Assembly: GCA_030278955.1 (NCBI GenBank)
Contig: JAOANR010000012.1
Coordinates: forward strand, 25,847,977 to 25,911,976
Direction of reading: 5' to 3'
Origin: Hygrophila difformis
Taxonomy: Eukaryota > Streptophyta > Magnoliopsida > Lamiales > Acanthaceae
DNA: 64,000 bases
A model generated the notes under the pieces. It did not search any database. It was not told the DNA's origin and worked only from the letters and a program-made list of their open reading frames with translations. Position numbers and translations under genes: made by a program. This document shows positions 50,590 to 62,300 of the stretch, in pieces. Within the stretch, counting starts at the first letter, position 1; the number at the start of each line of letters is the position of its first letter.

Positions 50590-52350
50590 ATGGCTTCAAG
50601 GAACACCTCCAAGAGCAACTCTTCAACATCCGGTGCCGCTATGCCCAATGTCACCACAAGGAACATGAAGAAAGCAATGGAGGCCGCCGATGCTGCGCGG
50701 GGAAAAGAAGTTGATGCGGATATGCCGCTGCTAGAAGAAGGAAACGACCATAGATCGGGATCTTCCACGCCGTTGTCAAGCCCGCGGGGAGATCAAGAAG
50801 AGACATCCGCCCTGCGTCATGCTGCTGCAATGACAACCCAAGCCAGCACTCTTGAAGAGCAAATGGCCAACCTGACAAAGATCGTGGAAATGCTTGCGAA
50901 GAGATCCGAGTTGCAAGATGCACGTATGGAGCAAATGATGAACAGACTGGATGGCTCTAACGGCGGCCAAGCGGTGAACAAACCCGTGGAGATCCGCGAC
51001 GATGGAGAGACTTCCCGGCAAGGCGCTTCGGCAAAAGGAAAAACAACCGCTGACGTCCAAGTCACTCCTGACGGCTTCATCTCGGCTGATCAACTGAAAG
51101 AGTTCATCACGGGAACGCTGAAGGAAGAGGTCTCGGCAGGATCAAAATCCTCCTTGACGTATCTCAAGCCATACAGCGCCCGCATCGACTCACTGAGGAT
51201 GCCGGCAGGCTATCAACCGCCCAAGTTCCAACAGTTCGACGGCAAAGGGAATCCCAAGCAACATATCGCCCATTTCGTGGAGACATGCAACGAAGCGGGT
51301 ACGTTTGGGGATCACCTCGTCAAGCAGTTCATTCGTTCACTAAAGGGAAATGCATTCGAATGGTATACTGACTTGGAACACGGTAGCATCGACAGTTGGG
51401 ATCAACTCGAGCAAGAGTTCCTGAACCGTTTTTACAGCACTCGGTGAACCGTCAGCATGATGGAATTGACGAACACGCAACAATCGAAGGGCGAGCCGGT
51501 GATTGACTACATCAACCGCTGGAGGAGCCTAAGCCTCAACTGCAAGGATCGTTTGTCTGAGACGTCGGCAATTGAGATGTGCATCCAAGGCATGCAATGG
51601 GGTCTACGATACATCCTGCAAGGCATTCGTCCCCGAACATTTGAGGAGCTTGCAACCCGTGCTCACGACATGGAGCTAAGTTTGGCGTCAAGTGGAGCCT
51701 ATGGTCCGCCCGTTCAACAAACTCGTGCAAACAATCGAGTCGAATGGGAGAAGAGAGGCGAACCACCGTCAAAGCCGCCAACAAAGGATGCGATTGCAAC
51801 AAACGCCAGTTTCGTGAAGGTACGTGGGAAGGAGCCGGTGACAAGCGACAAGCCAAAGCCACCACAAGCTCAACGTCAAAGGTCGTCGTTGGAAGATAGA
51901 CGGGCTAAGACGTACCCATTCCTTGACTCCGACTTACCGGGCATCTTCGATGACTTGATGAAAGAAGATCTCATCGAGCTACCAAGGATGAAACATCCCG
52001 AGCAAGCGGGGATGACCAACGACCCACTATACTGCAAGTACCACCGTTTGGTGAGCCACACGACCCAAGATTGCTTCGTTTTCAAAGACAAAGTCATGGA
52101 TCTCGTCAAACAAGGCAAAATCACCTTGGCAAACGAAGCAGAGACGGCCAACACTATTTCCATCCAAGTTGGATCGATCGAGATCAAAGTTCCCGACAAG
52201 TCCACAACGTGCAACACTGTCTTCGAAATCGGGAGCACGTCAAAGCAAAACCACACCAAACAAGTTGTGGATCATTCACATCTCAACGAATGCATGCTTT
52301 CCATCATGTTCAATGACGACGACATGCCGATTGAGCTGGAGAATTCGAAG
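50590..52350 (+). pseudogene. gag: Gypsy gag
   Basis: The frame begins at 50590, runs 285 codons to a TGA at 51445-51447, and continues in frame. The N-terminal half has a coiled coil (LEEQMANLTKIVEMLAKRSE). The capsid-like domain spans the stop, with PKFQQFDGKGNPKQHIAHFV, FEWYTDLEHGSIDSWDQLEQ and [20 protein letters not shown] non-canonical zinc motif, [20 protein letters not shown], follows near 52030. These are hallmarks of Tat-lineage gag proteins. Confidence 0.88.
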
Positions 52351-53856
52351 GCTCATAACCGACCATTGTTCGTCGTTGGATACGTAGACAACAAGCGAGT
52401 AAATCGCGTCCTGATAGATGGAGGTTCTGCCGTCAACATCATGCCACTTCACACCCTGAAGGAATTGGGCATCTCGGAGGAAGAACTATCCAATAGCAAA
52501 ATGTTGATACAAGGCTTCAACCAAGAGGGGCAAAAAAAAAATCCCTTGGTGCAATCCGAGTCCGGCTGCAAATTGATGACATGGCTGCAAGCACGTACTT
52601 CCACGTCATTGATGCAAGGACATCATACAACATGCTTCTTGGTCGGACATGGATCCACGAGAACGGCGTCGTCCCTTCAACATGGCACCAATGCTTCAAG
52701 TACGTGCACAACGGCTTCGTCAAAAGGGTTATCGCCGATGACAAACCATTTGCGGTGGCCGAGTCTTATTATGGGGATGCTAAGTACTACCTTGAGGCGT
52801 CCAAAGCTAAGGCACCTTCGTTGGAGGAAGAAGAACGTAAAGAGAGTCAACCAACCCGTGAAGACAAAGGAAAATCCATCCTGGAAGAAGCATTCGAAGG
52901 ACTTACACTCCCGCTAACGCCAATTGATCCCGGCACATCACAGAAAGTGTTGAAGATTCAACTCAAAGGCAGTGAGACACGTCGACTGAAGAACGATAAA
53001 GAATTCGGTCCGAAAGCATTCAAGCTGCTCGCCAAGTCTGGCTTCAACCCAAATGAGCCATCGCCGTTGGGAAAGCTCCCGGACAACAATCGGAGAAAAG
53101 GTGATCGGAGTGGACTTGGGTATGTTGCGAAATTCGACACGGCGCCCCAAGCATCGAAGGCACCCATATTCGTCAAAGCTGAACAAACAGTGAAGGCACC
53201 GGTTCGTATCATCATAAAACGAGCTACGACCAATTACATCACCGAAGAAGCAAATCAAGAGGATCATGCTCCAAAGGACCAAACTGCAAGAAAGTCAGCA
53301 TTTGATCGCATCAGTAGTCCGTCAAAAGGAGAGCCAAAACAGAGTGTCCACAATAGACTTGGGTCAACAGAGACGGCCGAACACAAAGAATCTGTCTCCC
53401 GCCGGCTTGGAGCAAACGAAGAAGCGAAGCCAAGTGTTTTCGATAGACTCGGGGTTGTTGCCAGACTCTGCAAAATTCGTCTTCAAAAGGCTAGGTTCTA
53501 CAAAACGCCAATCACAAAACAAAGCATCGGCAAGCGAAGAGCGGTCTCTAGTAAAGCAAGGAATATTGGACGACTCGAACTACGACAACAATGTGAGAAG
53601 CATAGTGCCGTCCCGCATGAAATGTCAAGTTGAATGGACTATCTCATCTGACGAATGGCTGAAGCTCAAGAAGCGGACCATCATCTTCACAAAGCATGAC
53701 GAAGATGACCAAGCTGACGGAGTTGAATCCATCAATCATATCACTGTTGGACGTGACGAGTCAAAAGAGGAAGATGCTAACGCAGCACCAATGCAACTTG
53801 AAGAAGAAATCAAGGTCACGATGGATGAACTGCATGAGGTGAACTTTAGGCGATGA
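52350..53856 (+). pseudogene. Gypsy aspartic protease and linker
   Basis: The protease active site is [13 protein letters not shown] (near 52410-52445). A run of ten A (52532-52541) shifts the frame, and the next frame has [20 protein letters not shown], the conserved C-terminal protease segment. A long Lys/Glu/Ser linker follows with repeated RLG phrases (VHNRLGS, VSRRLGA, VFDRLGV, VFKRLGS). Another shift lies in the overlap near 53460, and the frame ends at 53856. Confidence 0.8.
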
Positions 53857-53878
53857 AAATGAGCCTCGCCCAACATTT

Positions 53879-54390
53879 ATGAGCACCCTACTGACCGTAA
53901 ATGAAGCAAAGAAGTATGTGCCGCTCCTTCAAGAGTTCAAAGACGTCTTCGCATGGCCCTACAAAGGAATGCCCAAGCTGGACCCCAAGATAGTCGTCCA
54001 TCATCTCGCACTCTTTCAAATCTTCAAGTTTCCAAACTCTTCAAGAGGATCAAGCTCAAAAGCCCCTCATGAAGCCTTCAAAACGCTATTTAAAGCAGCT
54101 GCAAGTGCCAAATCCCTCAAGAGGATCAAGCTCAAAGTCCGTCCTGAGGTCCTTCAAATCTTTAAGTCGCCAAGCTTTCAAGAGGATCAAGCTCAAAGCC
54201 CCTCATGAGGTCCTACAAATCTTTAAGTCTCCAAGCCTTCACGAGGATCAAGCTCGAAGCCCCTCCTGTAGTCTGTCAAATCTTCGAAGTCCTTAAGCCC
54301 ATTAAGAGGATCAAGCTCAAAAGCCCCTCTCGAAATTCTTCAAAAGTTCATGCCTTCAACAGGATTAAGCACAAAAGCCCCTATTGAAGT
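53879..54390 (+). pseudogene. RT N-terminal stump followed by 60-bp repeats
   Basis: About 42 codons (LLQEFKDVFAWPYKGMPKLD, then VVHHLA) match the start of Tat-type RT. The sequence then switches abruptly at about 54004 into about six imperfect ~60-bp repeats with the core AAGAGGATCAAGCTCAAA (54034-54375). The RT fingers, palm (YVDD) and RNase H are absent. The same repeat occurs after integrase at 55880-56055. Confidence 0.85.
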
Positions 54391-54465
54391 AAGCAAATGC
54401 ATTCTTGAAGAGTTAAATCACCTCCAAAGATGTCGAAAGATCATCTCAAAGTTCTTCATGGTCCA

Positions 54466-55419
54466 TGTCAAACATGTCTTGTGCGGATCTTCATCAAATT
54501 GAGGCCATTCACCAACGTCCTGAGCCGTTGCATCCGACTATGGCATCATGACCGTTTGACAACGCATGGGAATGGACATCGCCGGACCGATGCCAAAGTC
54601 TTCCGGGGGTATGTCTACATCCTTGCCGCAACCGACTACCTCTCCAAGTGCGCTGAAGCTGCACCCCTTAGAGAAGTCAAAGGGGAACATGATGCAAGTC
54701 TCATCTGAATCAACATCCTCTACCGTTATGGCATCCCGCATTACATCATGACAGACAACGGACGGTCATTTGTCAACAGCACCATCACCAAGTTGTGTGA
54801 GAAGTTTGGATTTATTCAACGAAAGAGCTCAGCGTATTATCCACCAGCAAATGGACTAGCGGAGGCCTTCAACAACACCTTATGCGGATTGTTGAAGAAA
54901 GTTGTCTCCAAGTCAAAACGAGACTCGCATGAAAGAATCAATGAAGTTCTATGGGCATATCGAACAACTTTCCGCACACCCACAAAGGCAACGCCATACT
55001 CGTTGGTCTATGGAGTGGAAGCCATGTTGCCACTGGAAACTAAAATCCCCTTGCTAAGAGTCGTCATCCGGTAAGGGCTCACTGAAGAGGACAACGCCCG
55101 GCTGCGTTTGGAAGAATTGGAAGCCCTTGATGAAAGAAGGCTCGAAGCGCAATAAAGGTTGGAATGCTACCAAGCCCGTTTGTCCAAGTTCTACAACAAG
55201 AAAGTCAAAGCACGATCGTTCTCAGTCGGAGATCTCGTCCTTGCAATCCGAAGACCCATTGTCATCAACTACCGCAGTGGGAACAATTTCACCTCCAAAT
55301 GGGATGGACCGTATGTCATCACGGAAGTCTTCACAAACGGAGCCTACATGATGATTGATAACGATGGAGTGAGCGTCGGACCGATAAATGGGCGGTTCTT
55401 GAAGAAGTTCTATGCTTGA
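54466..55419 (+). pseudogene. Gypsy integrase
   Basis: Core pieces in two frames: GMDIAGPMPKSSGG and YILAATDYLSKCAEAAPLRE (first catalytic Asp region), then IMTDNGRSFVNS and SSAYYPPANGLAEAFNNTL (second Asp and Glu). The C-terminal segment (55159-55419) has FSVGDLVLAIR, WDGPYVITEV and INGRFLKKFYA. Stops at 54706-54708 and around 55072 and a shift near 54600 inactivate it. Confidence 0.88.
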
Positions 55420-55650
55420 AGAATGGACAAGGAAAATGCTCCTTGACGCACGAGCCTAAACTGCACGTCACACACACAAAAAAAAATGCAAAAAAAATGT
55501 AATACTCCTGGCCCGCAAGAGTATAAACTGTGTACGGCTCAAAATAAACAAATTCAATTTGTTTTGAACTACGTAATGGCTTGATCCCTTCACAGGGTAC
55601 GTAGGCAACTTGGATATCAAAATTCTAAGTTCAGTCACGGCAAAAAAAAA

Positions 55651-55875
55651 AGTAATTGGGTTAATTAAATTTAATCCTTTACTTGAAAAAATTTTGAGTA
55701 ATTGGTCAATAAAGTTGATCCATTACTTTAAAAATTTTGAGTAATTGGGTTAATTAAGTTGATCAATTACTTAACAAAAAATGAAGTAATTGGATTAATT
55801 ATACCGATCCATTACTTGACCAAAAATTGAGTAAATGGATTAATTAAATTTGGTCCATTACTTAAGAAAAAATTC
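55651..55875 (+). repeat. Five-unit ~45-bp minisatellite
   Basis: Units start at 55651, 55697, 55740, 55785 and 55830. Each begins AGTAATTGG and contains ATCCATTACTT-like text; lengths are 46, 43, 45, 45 and 46. It lies 230 bp after the integrase stop in the Gypsy 3' non-coding region. Within a unit AGTAAT and ATTACT can pair. Confidence 0.92.
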
Positions 55876-55879
55876 TTCA

Positions 55880-56055
55880 GAAGAAACAACTGTCAAAGTC
55901 CCTCTGGAAGTTCTTCAAACTTTTATGAGGATCAAGTCAAAAGTCCTTCAAATCTTCAAGTCTCTAAAGCTTCAAGAGGATCAAGCTCAGAGCCTCTCTC
56001 GAAGGTCTTCAAATTCATACCTTCAACCGGATCAAGCCCAAAGCTCCTGTTGAAG
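55880..56055 (+). repeat. Second block of the 60-bp repeat
   Basis: About three imperfect copies of the AGGATCAAG-CTCAAAG repeat also found at 54034-54375. A flanking unit (GCACGAGC-TTAAACTGCACGT, GGGATACGTAGGCAACTTGG) also occurs twice, near 55445-55610 and 56360-56520. Confidence 0.8.
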
Positions 56056-57349
56056 CAAGGAAATGTGTTTTTGGAGAACCAAATCACCTTCAAGAATACC
56101 AATAATCCATCTCGAAGTCTTCATGGTACGCGTCAAGTGCATATCACGTGGATCTTCATCAAATTGAGGCCCGTGATACAAAATTCCAAGGTAACACGTT
56201 GAAGACATAATTCTGGAGACCAAACGCATCTTCAACACAGTCCAATTGTCCAACGGGAGCTGACTGGGGGCAATGGCCTAAAGTTCATGCGACGAACCAT
56301 CAACATAGAAGGTAGTTGACATGATCGTTGCAAAGTCTTGAAAAAAGATCAAAGAAAATGCTCCTTAACGCACGAGCTTAAACTGCACGTTACTCTCTGC
56401 CTACAAGAGTATAAACAAAAATAGGCAAAACAAAATAAGTGATGTAAAAGAAAAAAAATGCATCATTTGAACTACGATGTGGCTCGATTCCCAAAAGGGA
56501 TACGTAGGCAACTTGGCCAAATTCCTAGAACAGCTCAAGTTCCATCAAAATTTAATCCCCCGAAGTTTCTAAAGGTGGTTTTCTTCGTCAACATGTATGC
56601 TATGCAAGACATTCAAGATTGAAAAAAAACAGTAAGGCAAAGAGTGAAGACGAAAACAAAAGTAGTCTTCATTACATCAAAGTTCTGATTACAAATACAT
56701 CGGAGGATTACAAGCCATCAATGGAAAATATTAAAACAACAAAGGAATTCAAGCGCGCCCGCTACAATAAAAACTTGTTGACAGTTGCTTCTTTGTGGTG
56801 CTTCCCATAGTCCACCAACATGACAACAGCTTCAAGTTGATCATCCAAATAATTTTCAAGTTGATGCCAATGATGCCACTGCAAAAAGAAAAAGGGGAGG
56901 GATTATTTCCTTGAAGAGAAAAAAAAAGGAAAAAATACATTTGCAAGATAAATGCAATGTTATTTTTTAATGACATGAAAAAATATTGCAAGATGAAGGC
57001 AATTAAAAAAAAATACATGACAAATTTGGAAAAATTAATTTTAAGTTCATTTTAAATTTTTGGACTTAGAATTAAATTTCCACAAGATCAAGATTTGGGC
57101 AGTACAAAAAAAAAATAATAATATTTACATGTAAACAAAAAAATACATGTTAAATATTGTTTGAAAATAATTTTAAGTTCATTACTAAATTGTGGACTTA
57201 AGATTAAATATTTTTGGGACCTATTCTCAAATACCAAATATGTTGAGGATAAAATTGGGTCTTAAAAAAAAATCTAGGGGTTAACCTTGAATTATCTAAA
57301 CACTAAGGATTAAATCCTAAGATTTAGAAAACCTAGGGGGGCAAAATCT

Positions 57350-58160
57350 AATTACCAAAATATTGGGATTAGAATTATAGGGTTTGGAAGATTTGGGGCA
57401 AAGTGGAATAAAGAAGAAATTGAGTCTTCTTCCTCTCTAAAACCAAAAACAAACGCAGCAGCCCAAATGGAAGAAGAAAACGCAGCAGCCCCATATTTTT
57501 TTCTTTCATCCCCAACCGATCTCCCTCCCTCCGACGCAAGCAGGCGGCCTCCGAGCAGCAATTAACGACAGCGGCGACGGCGCTGGGCTCCAGCGGCGAC
57601 GGGCGGCGGCGCAAGCAGTGGCAAGTGCGGCGGGCACGACGGCGAGACAGCGGCGGCATTCCAGCGGCTCTCCGGCCTTCCTCTCGGCGCGGCGGCGGTG
57701 CAAGCAGCGGCGGCCTTCCCCTCTCTTCCTACAAGCGATGGCGGGCGGCGACGGTAGACGACGGCGGTGCTTCTACGGCAGCAAAGCGGCAACGACAGCG
57801 TGTGGCGGCCCTCCTTCAACAGCCCCAGCGGCGACTCCGGACAGCGGTGGCCTCTTCCCTCCGGCGGCGTCTCTCTCTCTCTCTTCTCGTCGACACTTTC
57901 CATCAGCGGTGGCAGCAGCGCGGCGACGTTCTCCGGGCGCGAGCGGCGGCGGCGTGGAGCGGACCAGCAAGCTGAGCGGCGGACGGCGTCCCTCTCTCTT
58001 TCGGATAGCAGCGGCGGCGGCGACTCTCCTTTCCGGCGACGCGAGCGGCTTCCGACAGGAACAGGCGTGGCAGCGATGGTCTCCGGGATGCGGGCAAGCA
58101 GCGGTTTGCTCTCCTTACAGCGGGACGAATACGGCACGGTGATGCCTCGATGACCATGAC
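57350..58160. other. GC-rich (CGG)-type block in Gypsy 3' non-coding region
   Basis: A sharp island of CGGCGGC-like sequence in an AT-rich element. Overlapping long ORFs on both strands (largest 58314-57562, minus) are Arg/Ala/Pro/Ser-rich and simple, so I do not call a gene. A captured plant 5' exon or leader is possible. Confidence 0.4.
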
Positions 58161-58167
58161 GACTTGA

Positions 58168-58394
58168 TGGCGGGTAGGTTAAGGATTGAGGCCAACGGCA
58201 GCGCCGTGTGACCAACATCCCGTCTACCGAACTCTGTGACGGCAAAAGCGTGGCGGGTAGGTTAAGGATTGAGGCCAACGGCAGCGCCGTGTGACCAAAC
58301 ATCCCGTCTACCATGACGACTTGATGGCGGGTAGGTTAAGGATGGAGGCCAACGGCAGCGCCGTGTGACCAAACATCCCGTCTACCATGACGAC
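58168..58394. repeat. Three-copy ~61-bp repeat
   Basis: Copies start at 58168, 58251 and 58325. Each begins TGGCGGGTAGGTTAAGGAT and ends CATCCCGTCTACC, with variable spacers. They are nearly identical, so the amplification is recent. Confidence 0.92.
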
Positions 58395-59376
58395 AACCAG
58401 GTACCCTCTCTCGCTTTGAATTGATGATAATGTCGGAGATGGAGTCGAAGCATTGTGGTTTGCTCACTGTTACGGAGTTGACAAGAAAAAAAAACCAAGG
58501 AAAACAAAGAAAAACGAAACAAGAATGCAGAAACAAAAAGAAAAATGCACACAGAGTAAAAGAAGACTCATACAAGCAGAAAGAAATCAGGCTTACCTAT
58601 GTTGTCTTGATAATTTCCTTGGGTCACTTGGCTGGAGCTGCCCAAATTAGTAGTATTAATTTACTAATTGGTTGATTGCCTTCCTATGTGCACGAAAGAA
58701 AATGTGTGTCACCTCTGTCTTATTGCTTGTTAATGAGGGGTAATTTATAGAAGCAAGATTAAATCAAATGGAAAAAAAGATTTGATCTTGATCTGTCATA
58801 TGAAATCTTTAAGTATTTTATTTGGATACGATTGGATTATGGATTTGGGAGTTTGAAATCTTTAAATCATGTATGACTGTGGAATTCGAGAAATTGTTTA
58901 TCAAATCCATTCGAATTATTTGCAGAAGATTTAAGATTTGAATCTTCACAAATATTTGGAGCATCCATAATACCAAATTTGAATTAGATATGAATCAAGT
59001 CATATGTGAATCATAATCTGATTGCGATATATTACTTGATATTTGGAGCATACAATATTTGGTGCATCATATATCTGGCATTGATGTGCATACAAGATCA
59101 GATATTGGGCGAATTCAAAGGAAGGAATCCAAGAAAAAAAAAATAGGAAAAATGTTTGAAGAAAAACGAGAGAAGGAAAAAAAGGAGACAAAAAAAAAAA
59201 AGAAAAGGATGAAATAAAAAAAGTCATGAGCCCAACGGGTACAGCAGAAGATGGCAACGAGTGAAAAAAATATTCCAAAGCCAAACAAAATGGGATAGAA
59301 AAAAATATACATATTTCGAGACTCGTTCACGTCTCAAATATTTTATTTCGCCCTAAACAAGTCTCGAGGGGGCATC

Positions 59377-62300
59377 TGTAAACACGTGAAATTTATTCGC
59401 CACTAAAAATGCGACACGTGCAAATTTAAATATTAATTTAATTAATTTTAGGCATTTTAAATAAATTAAATGCTTGAAATAATTATTAATATTTATTGGG
59501 CCATTTGGATCCATCAAGCCAAATGGATTTAATTGGGCCAATGTGGACAAGTCCAAATGAAAGACCCACAAGCCCCATGACTCAATAATGGATGCTCGAA
59601 GCAGGCCAGCCCATGAGAATTAATCAATGTGGATAAGTCCAAATGAAAGACCCACAAGCCCTATGATCCAATGGACACTTGAAGCAGGCCAGTCCATGGA
59701 ATGCAGTCAATGTGAACAAGCCCAGATGAAAGGCCCACATGACCCGATTGTAATACCCCAGATTTTTATCAACGCCCAAATGAATAAAAATTTATTCCGA
59801 TCAATGTCGAAATATATCCGAGAAGAAGAAAATAATTTATCACAATAAATTATTGCTCGGATATGAAACGCCGATAGATTTAAATTCAAAATGGAATAAA
59901 AGAGGGAAAGGAAGCCCGAAGACATTCCATGAATTGAGTCAAGATAATTGGAATTAAATTCAAGAAGGAAAAGAATTTTAATTCCAAGAACCCGTGAAGT
60001 CGGAAGAAATTTAATGATACAATCGCAATCAATCAATCGGTCAATAAGTCGCGCAACTTCGGGGACGAAGTTGATTCTTAAGGAGGGTAGATTGTAATAC
60101 CATAGAAATTGCCCGAAATATATATATGAATATATATTTTTGATTAATTCACTAAGTAGATTTTTAATCAAATCTATATATATTTATATGTTCAAATATG
60201 TGCTTAAAGATTAGTATATTATTTTCTACAAAACATACTTTGAAAAATTATATATATTTGTCTTTTCAAATAAATATATGGATTTCAATATCAAGTGTAA
60301 TAAGTATATGGTTCATAGAATATTTTAAATCCATATACAAGTTTATATACACATATATACCTTGGTCTTGAAATAATCTTTCCAAACATGTACACATGTA
60401 TATACATGTATATATTTACATGTTTAAATTATAATGAGAATTATCTATTTTCTATATATCCTTGATTAATCATTCTACCCATATATTTTTTTATTATGGG
60501 ATTATTCTAGAATGCCATAATATAATTGGGAATAATTTGACTATGGTTTGAAATTGTAGGGTGGAATATTAATCATATCTTGTCATTTTCAAATAAAGAA
60601 TATATTCCTTTTTGAAGCTATGTATGACTTACAAGATCACAAAAATTCCCACATTATGATTTTTTTTTAAGATAAGTCGGGCATTATGCATTTTGGGTCC
60701 CAAGCTATGTATGACTACTGTAGCAGTCGGGCATTATGCATTTTTGGCGACTTTTTGCCATTTTTTGGGTCCCAAAGGTGGGAATCTTGATCTATCACGG
60801 GGGAGGCATATTTTGGATGATTATAGAGGTCCCTAACACTCCATTGTCAGCCATTTTCATCAATCATTCACCCCAAAACTCTCCCAAAACTCTCCCAAAG
60901 CCAAACACTCTTCCGACGAACTTCCGGCGACTTTCCGACGAGTTTCCGGCAACCAAATCCAACCAAAGAAGTGTGTAGATCAAGGATTGCAGGCTTTGGA
61001 TTGTTGGTAAGATGTTATTCAAGTTTCCTTATGATTTTAAGATCATAAACATCATCCTAACTTACGAATCTTCGTATTCAAACACAAATCGGAGCCAAGG
61101 GAAGAATAAATCGGGTGGAAGAGATTCGTTCGTGACATCCCGTGGATTCCGGACGACCCCGTGACTTCCTAGACATCATCCCCACTGTAAGTTAACCTTA
61201 CTATGGTTTTGGGTGACTTAAAATGCAACCAAACATAGAGATTTAGAAACTCTAAAATCTGTCAACAAGAAAAACCCCCGGCGCAGCGTTTTCATATGAA
61301 TTTTTCGAACCCTTAAAAGTCTTCAAACGGAAAAACCCAAAAAATGAAAAACGTTCCTAAGACTTAGGTCTAGCTTCTGTAAAAATTTCGGAATTTTTCA
61401 TGTTGTTTTGAAACCTGAAACCGACCCAAAACCGAAGAGTATTAAATCTGGATCTTAGAACTTTGGCAGATTTCACTCTCAATCTTGTTGGTTATTTTGA
61501 CCTTGGATCTAGGCCGATCTAGGATTGGAGTTGAACATAAGAATTGTAGATCTATGAGTTTAGAACATCTCTGTAAGTTTTTAGAATTTTTCATTGAAAT
61601 TTGAACCTCCAAACTCGAGCCGATCCGATCTGCGTTAGAACCGATGTCAAGAACCTTGACAGATTTCATAATCAAACTCGACGAGCAAAACTCTTACTTC
61701 GAGTGTTCAAACCTGAAAACTCAAAACTAAGATTTTGATCCAAAGATCATAAGCTATATTTTGTAAAAATTTCAGAAATTTTCATCAAGTTTTGATACCC
61801 CAAAACGTGTCGGACATATTCTGCGTCTTTAGGAATTGTCAAAGGATGACAGATTTCATATCCAATCTTGATGAGCTTATTCCTATCATTTCTAGGCCGA
61901 ATCAATCTTCATGATCTAAACAAAAGTTGTTGGAAATCATGTCTAGTATGTCTCTGTAAAATTTCAGAATTTTTGGAGTCCATTTGATATGATAAAAAGT
62001 CGAATCTTTTAACGTTGTCAAACCTGAATCCTGACAGCTTTTTGTTTCTGTCGAAAACTTGATTTTTGACATGCTTCCCATCGTTTTTCCGAAAAACTTA
62101 AAACATGAAAGTTGTTCATTGGGATGTTTTTGAGTTGCTGTACAAATTTCAGAACAATCGCCTAAGAAATGGATTTTTAAACCAAAAAGGCGCAAACTGT
62201 GACATCGATCGATTTTTGAAATCTTTTAAACAACGATCGAGACGTTGGAATTACGATAAAGCTATATTTTTTAAAAATCCCGTTACACCAAATAAAAACA

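Noticed and set aside
55651..55875. CRISPR array
   Set aside because: Units are contiguous minisatellite copies with no constant repeat/variable spacer pattern, in a plant retrotransposon.
57562..58314. 250-codon minus-strand ORF in the Gypsy tail
   Set aside because: GC-rich simple sequence keeps all frames open; no domain, and it crosses the three-copy repeat.
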